From: Myxococcales bacterium
Lineage (GTDB): Bacteria > Myxococcota_A > UBA9042 > GCA-2863065
NCBI GenBank assembly: GCA_018780435.1
Contig: JADMJS010000232.1
Span: 1-64,000 of the forward strand
DNA: 64,000 bases
Direction: 5' to 3'
The notes beneath the pieces are model-generated. The model did not search any database. It saw only the letters and a program-made list of their open reading frames with translations, and had not been told where the DNA came from. Of this stretch, positions 28,786-38,935 are shown in pieces. Numbering within the stretch: position 1 is the first letter of the stretch; every line of letters starts with the position of its first letter. Both the position numbers and the translations under genes were made by a program.

Positions 28786-29204
28786 TCGTGCGACGTCCCA
28801 CCGGCCTCGTGTACTGGCGCGCCTATCGCGCCGGCCAGCTCCTCTGGTCGGAGCGCGGCTCCAACCTCGTGGTGGATGCGGCGGCGGGCTCGCTTGCCCG
28901 CATTGCGGCCGGCGTCGGCTCCGTCACATCGATCGCCATCGGCACGAATGGGACGGCGCCCGCTGGCGGTGACACCGCACTCACGGCGTCCTTCGTGCGG
29001 CCGATCCTCAGCGCCCAGTCCCCGTCCACGGGCGTTGCCCGCTTCAACTGGCGGATCTTCGCCGCCGAAATGCCAACGATGACTGCCCGAGAGATCGGTC
29101 TCCTGGATGACCAGGGGACGCTCATCGCTCGGAAGGTCTGGTCCACCCCACAGTCGCTAGAGCTCGGCATCGAGCTTGACGGCGACTGGTCGCTGACCTT
29201 CTGA
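28782..29204 (+). CDS. Tail fibre/tip-associated protein
   Basis: NLVVDAAAGSLARIAAG...FNWRIFAAEMPTMTAREIGLLDDQGTLIARKVW. Confidence 0.6.
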   Translation: MIVRRPTGLVYWRAYRAGQLLWSERGSNLVVDAAAGSLARIAAGVGSVTSIAIGTNGTAPAGGDTALTASFVRPILSAQSPSTGVARFNWRIFAAEMPTMTAREIGLLDDQGTLIARKVWSTPQSLELGIELDGDWSLTF

Positions 29205-29211
29205 GGTTCAT

Positions 29212-29631
29212 ATGGGTAATTTCGTCAATCCCGAGACCCCGACCTGGGTCGTCAATGTTCCCAAGATCGAGACGACTGACCTCGTCCTCGGCGGCCTTGA
29301 GACGGCACCGCTAAACGCGTCCTGTAAGGCACTCGTTGAGCGCTCAGCCTACCTAAAAACCGCTGTCGAGGCAATTCAACAGTCAGTCATCGGCGGCACC
29401 GCCGCCTTCGGTTCGTCCCTCAATGCCGACCTCAGTCGCTCCATGAGCATCACTCACAACCTCGGCACCACCGGCTACGGCGTCGAGCTCGCGCCCACGA
29501 CGAACCCCAGCGGGACCTGGGGCGAGTGGTGGATCCACACGCGCGGCGCGAACACCGTCGAGCTGCGTACCAGCGGCAGCTACGCCGGCAACGTCCGCTG
29601 GACCATTCGCCGCACGACCACGGAGGTCTGA
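29212..29631 (+). CDS. Hypothetical tail-tip protein
   Basis: 139-aa ORF within the tail module. Confidence 0.5.
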   Translation: MGNFVNPETPTWVVNVPKIETTDLVLGGLETAPLNASCKALVERSAYLKTAVEAIQQSVIGGTAAFGSSLNADLSRSMSITHNLGTTGYGVELAPTTNPSGTWGEWWIHTRGANTVELRTSGSYAGNVRWTIRRTTTEV

Positions 29632-29633
29632 CC

Positions 29634-31103
29634 ATGCCCACCTTTCCCTTCGAGTCCGCCCTGTCGACGGACCTCGAATCCATCCGCCGCCAGCTCCGCG
29701 CCGAGCTGCGCACGGTCACCAAGACGGACGACGACGGCATCGCTCACGAGATGGTGTGGATCCCGCGCTTCACAGTCCCGGCCGGCATCATCGCCTCCGA
29801 GGGCGATCCGTGGCCGAGCGGCGACAGCATCGTGACGATGGGCGGCTTCTTCATTGACCGCTACCAGTGTCACGACCCGTCCACCCTCATCGCGACGAGC
29901 CCCAAGGCGGTGTCGCAGCCAGGGTATGCGCCCGCGAGCAGCCTCAGCCAGGCCGCGGCCGCCATCCTCGCCAACGCGCGCACCTTCTACGGTGTCGAGT
30001 GCCGACTGCCCCGTCTCGCCGAGTGGGCTGCTGTGACGCTGGCGGCTTGGCTCCTCGAGCCCGGCGCACTGCGCGGCAACACGGCGGGCGCTGGGCGTGA
30101 CCACCGCGACACCGACACGGCCAGCCGAAAAGGATTGGCGTCCGGCACCTTCCACCTCACCGGCACCGGACCGAACGCGTTCGGCATTGCTGGTGGCCCA
30201 CACGACATCCTCGGCAACGTCGCGGAATGGCTCGACGACTCGGCCCCATGCGGCCGCCTGACGATCCGGAAGACGGCGGCCATTGCCGACGCGGGCGGCA
30301 TCTCGGCCGCCGACCCGTCTGTGACCCTCGACGGCATTCAGGACCTGGATCGGTGGCCGGCCACGGACGGCGTCATCCTCATTGAGGACGAATACATCCG
30401 CTACGCGACGTTCACCGACAACCTCGACGGCACCGCGGTCCTCGGAGGCCTCACGCGCGGGCACATGGGCAGCACTGCGGCCATCCACGCCGACAACGCG
30501 GCAGTGGCACTGCTCAAGGACTTCTGCATCGTGCCCGGGGCCATGTCGATGTTCGTGACCGGCCTCGACAACGTCACCGACCCCGTCACGTTCACGGTCC
30601 ACGACCTCAAGGGCACACCCACCAAGTCTGCAATCCAGGCCGGCGACACCATCTGTGTCCACACCGAACGCCTGACGGTGACCGCCGTCGCCGGCGACGC
30701 CGTGACGGCGACGCGTGGCAGCGAGAGCACCACCCCCGCCTCTCACCTCGACTGGTCCGTGGCCCTGGTCCGGCCGTCCGCAGGCGCGAACATCGCCAGC
30801 ACCGGCCTCTACGGCTTCATTCGCACCTTTCGTACCGACGATCCCGACCTCGAAGCGCTGATGGTGCCGGCCCTGATGCAGACCACCGTCATCGACGACG
30901 GCACCGACGAGCCCGGCGACCGTCTCGACATGGTCGGCTTGGGCGGACAGACCCATGCCATCCTTCGTGGCGGCTGTCCCGGCGGAGAGGTCTCGCCCTT
31001 GCCGAACATTGGCCACCACCGCCACGGCATGTCTTTCGTCCTCACCGCAGACACCGCAGCGATCCTCCTCTATGGGTTCCGCTGCGTCTGGAGCCCCGTA
31101 TGA
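29634..31103 (+). CDS. Tail protein with FGE-sulfatase/C-type-lectin-like fold, candidate receptor binding
   Basis: FFIDRYQCHDPST, CRLPRLAEWAAVT, GNVAEWLDD and C-terminal AILRGG...YGFRCVWSPV are SUMF1/FGE-like signatures. Confidence 0.7.
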   Translation: MPTFPFESALSTDLESIRRQLRAELRTVTKTDDDGIAHEMVWIPRFTVPAGIIASEGDPWPSGDSIVTMGGFFIDRYQCHDPSTLIATSPKAVSQPGYAPASSLSQAAAAILANARTFYGVECRLPRLAEWAAVTLAAWLLEPGALRGNTAGAGRDHRDTDTASRKGLASGTFHLTGTGPNAFGIAGGPHDILGNVAEWLDDSAPCGRLTIRKTAAIADAGGISAADPSVTLDGIQDLDRWPATDGVILIEDEYIRYATFTDNLDGTAVLGGLTRGHMGSTAAIHADNAAVALLKDFCIVPGAMSMFVTGLDNVTDPVTFTVHDLKGTPTKSAIQAGDTICVHTERLTVTAVAGDAVTATRGSESTTPASHLDWSVALVRPSAGANIASTGLYGFIRTFRTDDPDLEALMVPALMQTTVIDDGTDEPGDRLDMVGLGGQTHAILRGGCPGGEVSPLPNIGHHRHGMSFVLTADTAAILLYGFRCVWSPV

Positions 31104-31987
31104 ACGTCGGCACCTGGGTAACGTCCAGCCACTGGCGCCAGGACCCGCGCCGTCACGCCCTCGCGCTCCGCAAGGCCTGCCCGCAAATCAGCGAGGTCTG
31201 CCTCACCATCAACGACAACGCCCACGCGCGCCGCGCCCCGGCGTGGCACATCATCGGCGACGGGGCGGCCGAGTCGCGCCGCAACGTCAAGACGGGCCTG
31301 GCTGAGCGCTGGGTTACCCGACGCGCCACCGATGCCGGCCGCCAGAAGGCCCGTGACACCCTGGTCAGGGCAGTCGAAGCATACCAGGATGCCGGCTTCC
31401 AGACGGTCGACCTCATGAGCTGGCTCCGCCCCGAGCGCACGTTCGTCCATCATGCCGCCGAGGACCTCCACGCGATCTTCGATCGGGCGCTGGTCAACCG
31501 ACTGCACTGGGACTGCGAGGAAGCCTACGCACACGTCCAGGGAGACGGTCACGCGGCGACGGCGGTCGAGCTCGTGGCCGCGTTCCCTGACGTCATCCAG
31601 GCCGTAACGACGTATGCCGGCTTGCTACAGCATCCATCCATGAGCGCACTCGCCGGCATCGAAAAGCTCAAGTCGTGGATAGTCCAAGCCTACGCCACCA
31701 CGTCGAGCGAGGCGCGACCCGGTGTGGTGCAGGACTACGCGGTGCGTGAGTGGCGCAAGAGCGCCGCTGCCCGCGCCGGCCGCTTCATGGAGTTCGGGCT
31801 GCCGGCGTACAACCAGACCGTCTCGATCGCCCGCGTGCAGTCGGAGGCCGTCACGCGCCACCAGGCCGCCGAGGACCTCAAGATCCGACGCCTGTGCTGG
31901 TACTGGGCATCCAGCAGCCTGAAGCCCGGCGCTCCGGTGCCGCGCGTGCTCGCCAGCGGCGGGTTCCGGGACCTGATCGCCGCGTGA
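31100..31987 (+). CDS. Hypothetical last gene of the late operon (possible lysin, unproven)
   Basis: 295-aa ORF, 4-bp overlap with the tip gene. Confidence 0.45.
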   Translation: MNVGTWVTSSHWRQDPRRHALALRKACPQISEVCLTINDNAHARRAPAWHIIGDGAAESRRNVKTGLAERWVTRRATDAGRQKARDTLVRAVEAYQDAGFQTVDLMSWLRPERTFVHHAAEDLHAIFDRALVNRLHWDCEEAYAHVQGDGHAATAVELVAAFPDVIQAVTTYAGLLQHPSMSALAGIEKLKSWIVQAYATTSSEARPGVVQDYAVREWRKSAAARAGRFMEFGLPAYNQTVSIARVQSEAVTRHQAAEDLKIRRLCWYWASSSLKPGAPVPRVLASGGFRDLIAA

Positions 31988-32100
31988 GCGAAACCCAGGG
32001 CCGACCCCGGGTTGAAAACTGAAGAGACGCCGTCCGGAATAACAAACCTACGGCAGCCCCATAATACCTCGCGCCGGCTCGCGCTCGCAAGAAACCCAGC

Positions 32101-32235
32101 TTTGAACAGCATTGAACGGCATACGACGGCGAGAAAACCCGACAGTCGATCTATACACGGCCCAGGCAAGTTCGAAATACTCAGTAGTCCCGACCGTTTG
32201 AACGATTTTGAACGCTCCTTGAAGACGCCTTCAAA
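32101..32235. repeat. Cluster of TTTGAA(C) repeats near the right prophage end
   Basis: TTTGAA 32101, ATTGAA 32111, TTTGAA 32197, TTTGAA 32207, CTTGAA 32218, inverted TTCAAA 32230. Confidence 0.6.
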
Positions 32236-32267
32236 GCTGCTTCAGCCCCGGCGCCCAGATAGCCTCG

Positions 32268-32430
32268 ACAGTCCGGATCCGACCTCGCGCAAGGCCGGAT
32301 CGCAACAAGCGTTCAGTGGGGGTTTCTACAATGCCGATGACTACGCGGCGAGACGTCGATCGAGGCAGTTTCGGACGATCTAGCGTAAGGCGAACAACAC
32401 CACGATATCAAAACAGAATCTGGATTCTCA
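32268..32430. repeat. Candidate right prophage end with related inverted repeats
   Basis: Reverse complement reads TGAGAATCCAGATTC from 32430, then AGATCGTCCG, GCGATCCGGCC (32303-32293) and GGATCCGGAC (32280-32271), related to the left-end motif. Confidence 0.5.
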
Positions 32431-35391
32431 CGGGTGGCGCGAGTTTTGCGGCCCGTGTCGCGCAACATCGACGTGGATGGCGTTCGCCGCCGCGTCGTAG
32501 GCCCAGCCGGACTCACACGGGGCGCCGTCCACCGTCACCGTGATCGACGCAGGGAGAGGCGGACGGGTCAGCGCGATGGTGGTGATGAGCCCGAAAGTGT
32601 CGCCCGGCTCATCCTTGAGGACCGAGGCCCAGCTCGGCTCACAGATCGAGTGGCGCTTGCCGCCGAGCGCGCTCGCGACTTCGCCATAGCGGTCACCGGC
32701 GAAGGCGAGGCCAGTAGGGCCTTTGCATCCCCCGCCGGAGTCGCCCACCACAGCGTGCGCGCGCACGAGCCCGGAGTTACTTAGCACCTTGAGCGACTTG
32801 AAGAAGTCGACGTAGTCGGACACGTCCTCGGGGCTGCCGTCTTCGCTGATGCTGAAGAACACGAGCTCTAACGCGGCGTTCGGTCGGAAGAACTCCCAGT
32901 TCGGACCGGCGCAGCGGAAGGCCCCGGGGTCGAGCACACTCGGCACGCAGGCGTAGGGCGGAGCGCATTGAAGGTCACTCGTGCACGAGTACATCGGCTG
33001 GAGAGGCGCGTCCGTGAGCGGCGCCCTGAGCGCCAAGCGAGCCGCTTCGAGCCCGCCGTCCGGAGGGCCGCCCTGGTGGGTGATCGCGCCAAGCACGTCC
33101 GCGAGCCCCATCGCCGCCGCGCCTCCGCTGAAGAAACGCGGCGAGGTGCCCGCCGCGCTCTGAAGATGGCCGGGGTCGCCGTAGTTGGGGTGGATGAGGG
33201 TGGTCACGACACCAATGTGCACACTGCTCGCCCACCCGCTGGCGACGGCCGCGAGCGCGTCGATTTCGGCGGCGACGTGCTCGGGCTCCAGGGTGAGCGA
33301 GACGCTGTCGTCGAATACCCAGAGGACGTCCCTGTCCTGCCCCGAGAGCTGAAGGTAGGTGTCTGTCTGCGTGGGATCGCTCATTCCATCGCCCTGGACC
33401 TGAACGGCGAGCTTCGGCGAGATGGGCTCCCCGGAGATGAACGCGATCTCGCACGACGTGGCGGTCGGAGTCGTCGGCGTGAAGGTGACCCCCAATGTAA
33501 TGGACGAACCCGCTGGGAGTTCGAGCCCTCCCGTATCCCCGCTGCAGGGCGGGAAGGAGGGGATCCCTGAGAGCGCGACGCTCCCGTTACAGCTGCCCTG
33601 GGCGACTTCGCAGATCCGAACGGGGGTGTCGCCGGGATTCTCGAGAACGAGCTCCTGGACTTTCGCCTGGCAGCCGACCGTCGTCTCACCGAAGAGCAGC
33701 GTCGTCGGGGCGATGCTCAACTGAGTCTTCGCACCTTTCCCGCCGAGGTTGCAGTCGACGACATCCCCCGGCTCCCCATGGGGGACCGTAACGATGGTGA
33801 ACGGCGTGCCTTCGAGCGGGTCGGGACGGGCGAAGTCGAGCATCGTGACGTGAAGGAGCCCCCGATAGTCGACAGCCTCGTCCGCCGACGCCGCGGCCCA
33901 GATGGACTCCTCCGGCATGAAGTCCACCTCGATGGCGGCGCTCTCCCCCGGCTCGAGGATGCTCTGGATGGCCCACGGCTCTTTCAGCACGGCGAATACG
34001 GAGGATTTCTCGAGGTACGGGACCTGACACTGGTCGCTCTGGAAGCCGGGAAAGAGGGAGCCCTTCTCATCCATGACGCTGACTGAAAAAGGTGAACACG
34101 GAGCGTTGCCGATGTTCATCACATCGAAGGTCATTGATGAGGCAAAACCAAACGCGACGACGCCAAAGTCGACTTGCCCCTGAACGAGGACGAGCTCGCA
34201 GCGCGGCGGCGGCTTCTGAGTCGCCGTGAGGTCGAGGCCCGTGAGGTAGTCCGAGTCGGCCGCGTCGACGACGAACTCGAGCCGCGCCTTCGCGATTCGT
34301 TCGTATGAGGAGCCCGGGTTCTCGTAGCGCAGGTCCACGGTCCGTTCCGCGTCGGGATCGATGACGAGGTCCGTGGGAAACTCACCGTCGAACGAGAACG
34401 AGTACCAATCGGGGCCTGAGAGGTGCAGCTCCGAGATCGTGAGGGTGTTCGCTCCGCGGTTTCGAAACGTCACGCTACGGAGCGATCCCTCTGTGTCCGC
34501 GTACACCTCACCGAAGTCGACCACGGGGTACGGCGTCACGAGGAGGCTCGGAGGACTCACGGTGACCAAGAGCTTCACGTAGGCGATAGGCTCATCGCGA
34601 TCGTTCGAGTGGATCTCGATGAAGAAGGCGCCGCCTATCGGCTCTGGGACGCGATGCACCGGGCTCAAGCGTAGCGTCACCGTGAGCCCGCCCTCGACCG
34701 ACGGCGCCACGACCGTCCCGGCGGCGATGTCCGTCAGAATCGCGAGGTCGAGCGCGATGGACGGGGCGCTCTCACTCACCATCACGCTCTCGATGGCCAA
34801 GTCGCTATTGCCCGCATTGCCGATGGTGAACGAGAGTGTCTTGCTCTCCCCGAAGGCCATGGTGCCGAAGTCGACTACGGCGGTGTCGAGCGTGATCTCC
34901 GGGTCGAGCCCAAGCCCGGCGAGCGGTACTGCGAAGAGCAGCTCACCGCCCGAGGCGCCGGGGCGCGAGGGCCCTGCGACGCTCAGGATGCCAGTATCGC
35001 TCCCGGCGTCGCCGGGCTCATAGACCACGGATACACACACGGCCGCGCCCACGCCAACCCGAAAGGGCGGGATCAGCGGGATCGGAACGACGTCGGGGCT
35101 GCACGCGCCATCTTGGGCCAGCGCGATGGCGTCGATGGCAAAGTCGCTCGAACCCGAGAGGACGATCTCGGCCACGTCCACCGCGGCGTCGCCGGTGTTC
35201 AGGGCGAGGACCGTCGCTACCTCGAGCTTGCCGACGGCAACGTCATCGAAGTCGAAGGCGGAGGGCGTCAGGGAGAGCACGCCTTCGCCCGGAGCCGCAA
35301 CGTCGACATCACCCGGCGAGACGGGCGCGTCCGACGGGCTGCAGCCGAACGCCACCAGGGCGAGCCCGAGCCGAATGGTCACATCGCGCAT
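32428..35391 (-). pseudogene. ASH-repeat/vWA-like lipoprotein (copy A), 3'-truncated by the prophage
   Basis: 987 aa; lipobox ALVAFGC; lacks the C-terminal CYSE ending of its paralogs; stop TGA is the first three bases of the phage end. Confidence 0.75.
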
Positions 35392-35433
35392 GAAGCCCCT
35401 CCTAACGCGGCGTCTTTCGCCCGCACGTGGACG

Positions 35434-38400
35434 CTACTCCGAATAGCAGAGCGCGTTGTAGGTGATCTCGATCGTCTCGTTCTCCTGCGGCATGCAGGGG
35501 CCGTTCGCGTCGAAGAGGATGGCACTCGTGTCCTCTTGGTACTCCCAGCCCGTGGTGCAGGTGTCGCCGGCGACCACGACGTCGATGGTCTCCGGTAGCG
35601 GGGCGCGCGTAAGCGGGAAGTGGGTGTCGAGCCCGAAGGGGCTGCCCGGGGTCTTGGACAGCACGCTGGCCCAGGTCGACGCGCAGATCGACCCAACCTT
35701 CCCACCGAGCTGAGTGGCCACCTCGATGTAGCGATCCCCGGGGAAGGCCTTGCCGGCCGTACTCTCACACCCCGTCCCGCTGTCGCCGACGACGGCGTGG
35801 GCGCGCACCAGGTCCGACTCCCCGGGGCCCTTCACATTCTTCAAGACGTCGATGTAGAAGCTGAGGTTACCAAGGCTCGAATCCTCCACGTCGCTGATGA
35901 ACACGAGCTCGAGCGCTGCGTCCTCCCGGAAAAACTCCCAGTTCCAACCCGCGCAGACCGTCGTGCCGGCGTTCAGCACACTCTGCACGCAGACCTGCGG
36001 CTTGGTGCAGTCGGAGTCCACGTTGCAGCTCTTGGGCGGGTCCGCCGGCGGCGCCGTGTTGGGGAAACTCAGCGCCCTCCATGCCGCATCGAGACCGCCG
36101 CCCAGCACCCCGCCGGGCGCGCCGAGCGCCTCCAGCGTCGCGACCAAGGCGGCGCCCCCGCTGGCGCCACCCGTCAGGAAACGTGGCTGGCCGGCGCCTG
36201 CGGTCCTAAGCCGCCCGACCTCGGGCCCTTGACTGGCGATGTTGTTGCTGATGACGCCGACATGGACACTCGCCGGCCACGAGGCGACCTCGCTGGCGAG
36301 CCCGTTGAACTCGGCTTCGAGGTGGGCGGGCGACTGCGTCAGTGGCAAGTTCTCGTCCACGACGAACAAGACGTCCACGACTTGACCCGACAATTGGGTG
36401 AAAGAGTCCGTTTGGGCCCATGAGGAGGCCCCTTCACCCGAGAGCGGAATCGTCAGGCTCGTCGTCTCGGCGTCGCCCGACGTGACCACGATGGCGCAGC
36501 CATCCTTCGAGGTGTCCTGAGGCACGTAGACCACGCCGAAGAGGATGGGTGCCGCCTCCGCCAGCTTGATGCCGCCGGCGCCGTCCACGCAGGGCGGAAT
36601 GGCCGGGATGTTCTTGAGCTTGAACTCGGGGCCACAACTGTTGAGCGTGATCCCGCACACATCGAGCGGCGCCGCACCGGTGTTGTGCAGCGTGATGTCC
36701 GTCATCTTCGAAGCGCAGCCGACCGTTGTTTTCTCGAAGGCGACCTCAGTCGGGATGGCCGCCATGTTGGCGACGCCGGACTTTGCTTCGAGATTGCAGA
36801 TGACCTCGTCGCCGATCTTGCCCGGCGGCGCAGAGACCACCGTGTAATCCGTGCCATTCACCACGTCGGGATTGGCATAGTCGAGCATCGTGACGTGGAC
36901 GATGCCCGGGAGCGTGGTGAGGCCGTCGAGCGAGATCGAGGACCAGATGCTGGCCGTCGGCGCGAACTTGACCTGCAGCGGCAGGCTCTGGCCCGGCTGG
37001 AGGAGGTCTTTGATGGCCGGCGGCTCGTTCGTCACGATGAAGGTGCCCGACTTGTCGCCGTTCGGGATCTCGCAGTTGCCCGGTGGGGAGCCGGGTTGGG
37101 AAGGGTCGGGGCCGTCGCCCACGCTCACGCTGAAGGGCGAACACGGCGCCGAGCCGACGTTTCGGATGTTCAGCGTCATCGTCTTCTCGAAGCCATAGCC
37201 GATGGTCCCGAAGTCGACCTTCACCGGGTCGAGCTCAATGACGCAGAAGGCCTCCTTGACGCGGCTGGCGCGCAGGTCGACGCTCGTCGGGGCCGCCGGA
37301 TCGAGGTCGCTGCTGGCAAACACGAGCTTGGCCGTCTCGACCTCACCTTCGGCGCCCCCGGTGTTCTTGTAGCGCAGGTTCACGATGCGGTAATTGTTCG
37401 GCTCAATGACCAGGGGATCTTCGACGACGTCGTCGATCGAAAACTCGTTCTCGGCGTTGTTCTCGATGGCAAGCCCGGTCACTTCGAGGTCGGCGGTGCC
37501 GACGTTGGTGAAGGTGACCGTCCGGGTCGAGCCCGGGGTCGTCTCGGCGACGATGCCGAAGTCGATGAGCGGGGTCGGGGTGACTTGGAGCTTGGCCGAC
37601 TTCGTCTGGGCGGTCACCTTCACGTAGGCGATCGGCTCGTCGGCGTCGTTCGAGAGCACCTCGATGAAGCCGATGGTGCTGTAGGTCACCGGGTAGTTCT
37701 GGGTCGGGTTGAAGCGCACGGTAACCTTGAAGCCCGTCGTCGAGCTAGGGGCGACGACCGAGTCGGCGGGCACCTCGGGCACGACCGAGATAGCGTCGAA
37801 GATCTCGAAGTCGGTCTCGCCCTTCCGGACGGCCTCGATCACGAGCTCGGCGTCGCCCTGGTTCTCGATGGTGAAGGTGAGCTCCTTCTGATCACCCACG
37901 TCGAGCGGCCCAAAGTCGAGCGCGACCGGTTTCAGCCAGATCTCCGGGCCGATCTCGTAACCCTGAAGCGCCGCCGACGCGATGGGCTCCTGAAGCGCGA
38001 GAGTGGGCTCTAAAGGCGGGTTCACCTGAAGTAGGCCGACGTCGTCGCCGCCGCCGAAAGGCCGGTACTCCACGTCGATGCAGAAGGTGTCCCCAGGCGG
38101 GCCGGTGAAGGGCAAGGGGCGGAGCCGCTCTTCAGACAGCCCGGCACACGCCTCGGCCGTGGTGTCGTAGACGCCGAGGACGTGAAAGTCGGGCGATCCG
38201 ACGACGGTCAAGGCCCCTACCCAGGCGGGGACCGTCCCGACGTTGACGGCGAGCACCGAGAGCACCTTCGCGGTCCCGCCCACCACCGCACCGAAGGAGA
38301 CCGTCGACGGCGTCAACGACAAAACGGCCGCGGGCGCCGAGGCGTCGACCGCAGTGGCGGTGTCGTCCCCCGCAGCGTCCGTCCCGGGCGTGGCGTCGCC

Positions 38401-38460
38401 TGTCGCCGAACAACCCGAGAGCAACAGGGGGATAGCCCAACGAGTTAAGGCGCGCGACAT
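35434..38460 (-). CDS. ASH-repeat/vWA-like lipoprotein (copy B)
   Basis: Start MSRALTRWAIPLLLSGCSA at 38460; repeated DFG-containing beta domains; ends ALCYSE. Confidence 0.8.
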   Translation of the reverse strand: MSRALTRWAIPLLLSGCSATGDATPGTDAAGDDTATAVDASAPAAVLSLTPSTVSFGAVVGGTAKVLSVLAVNVGTVPAWVGALTVVGSPDFHVLGVYDTTAEACAGLSEERLRPLPFTGPPGDTFCIDVEYRPFGGGDDVGLLQVNPPLEPTLALQEPIASAALQGYEIGPEIWLKPVALDFGPLDVGDQKELTFTIENQGDAELVIEAVRKGETDFEIFDAISVVPEVPADSVVAPSSTTGFKVTVRFNPTQNYPVTYSTIGFIEVLSNDADEPIAYVKVTAQTKSAKLQVTPTPLIDFGIVAETTPGSTRTVTFTNVGTADLEVTGLAIENNAENEFSIDDVVEDPLVIEPNNYRIVNLRYKNTGGAEGEVETAKLVFASSDLDPAAPTSVDLRASRVKEAFCVIELDPVKVDFGTIGYGFEKTMTLNIRNVGSAPCSPFSVSVGDGPDPSQPGSPPGNCEIPNGDKSGTFIVTNEPPAIKDLLQPGQSLPLQVKFAPTASIWSSISLDGLTTLPGIVHVTMLDYANPDVVNGTDYTVVSAPPGKIGDEVICNLEAKSGVANMAAIPTEVAFEKTTVGCASKMTDITLHNTGAAPLDVCGITLNSCGPEFKLKNIPAIPPCVDGAGGIKLAEAAPILFGVVYVPQDTSKDGCAIVVTSGDAETTSLTIPLSGEGASSWAQTDSFTQLSGQVVDVLFVVDENLPLTQSPAHLEAEFNGLASEVASWPASVHVGVISNNIASQGPEVGRLRTAGAGQPRFLTGGASGGAALVATLEALGAPGGVLGGGLDAAWRALSFPNTAPPADPPKSCNVDSDCTKPQVCVQSVLNAGTTVCAGWNWEFFREDAALELVFISDVEDSSLGNLSFYIDVLKNVKGPGESDLVRAHAVVGDSGTGCESTAGKAFPGDRYIEVATQLGGKVGSICASTWASVLSKTPGSPFGLDTHFPLTRAPLPETIDVVVAGDTCTTGWEYQEDTSAILFDANGPCMPQENETIEITYNALCYSE

Positions 38461-38549
38461 GACACCTCCAAGATGACCACGGCTCCCGAAGGCGAGAGTG
38501 GTCATGTTCACGGATCGGGAACAGCCGAACCGGCACCGCGACGCCGGCA

Positions 38550-38850
38550 TCACTCAGAGTAGCAGAGCACATCATACCTGATCAGGACCGTCTCTTTCTC
38601 CTGCGATGGGCATGCGCTTTCCGGCTGGCAGACAATGGCGTTCGTCTCCTCGTTGGATTCCCAGCCCGTGACGCAGGCGCTGCCCGCCACCTCGACCTCG
38701 ACCTCGGGAGAGGGCACCACCGTCCCGTGACACCACAAGCGGCGTACGGACGGCGTCGACGGAGAGTGGGCCCACTTCAGTGAGCTCGTTCCCAAAGTCA
38801 CCGTTCAGGAGAAGCAGGGAGCCAACCCAGAAGAACGCGCCGCGCGACAT
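38550..38850 (-). pseudogene. Collapsed fifth paralog of the ASH/vWA lipoprotein array
   Basis: N-terminal MSRGAFFWVGSLLLLN in one frame, C-terminal VEVAGSACVTGWESNEETNAIVCQPESACPSQEKETVLIRYDVLCYSE in another; central ~900 codons missing. Confidence 0.75.
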
Positions 38851-38935
38851 GACACCTCCCAGGGGACTGACGCGCCCAAAGGCGACGGCGGTCTCTTGGA
38901 TTAGGACCTGCCGAACAGCCGCCGCGGCGCTGGGA

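Larger units (their letters stand above)
75..32430. mobile_element. Mu-like transposable prophage (near-complete)
   Basis: Mu-type gene order: divergent repressor/Ner, MuA, MuB, Gam, GemA, DUF3486, terminase, DUF935-MuF, protease, capsid, gp36, gpG, sheath, tube, tape measure, gp43-48-like. Inward 5'-TGAGAAT at nt 75 (+) and nt 32430 (-). Host ORF is broken at the right end. Confidence 0.85.

Noticed and set aside
29634-32430. Diversity-generating retroelement using the FGE-like tail protein as target
   Set aside because: No reverse transcriptase ORF, no template repeat, and the C-terminus is not enriched in AAY codons.
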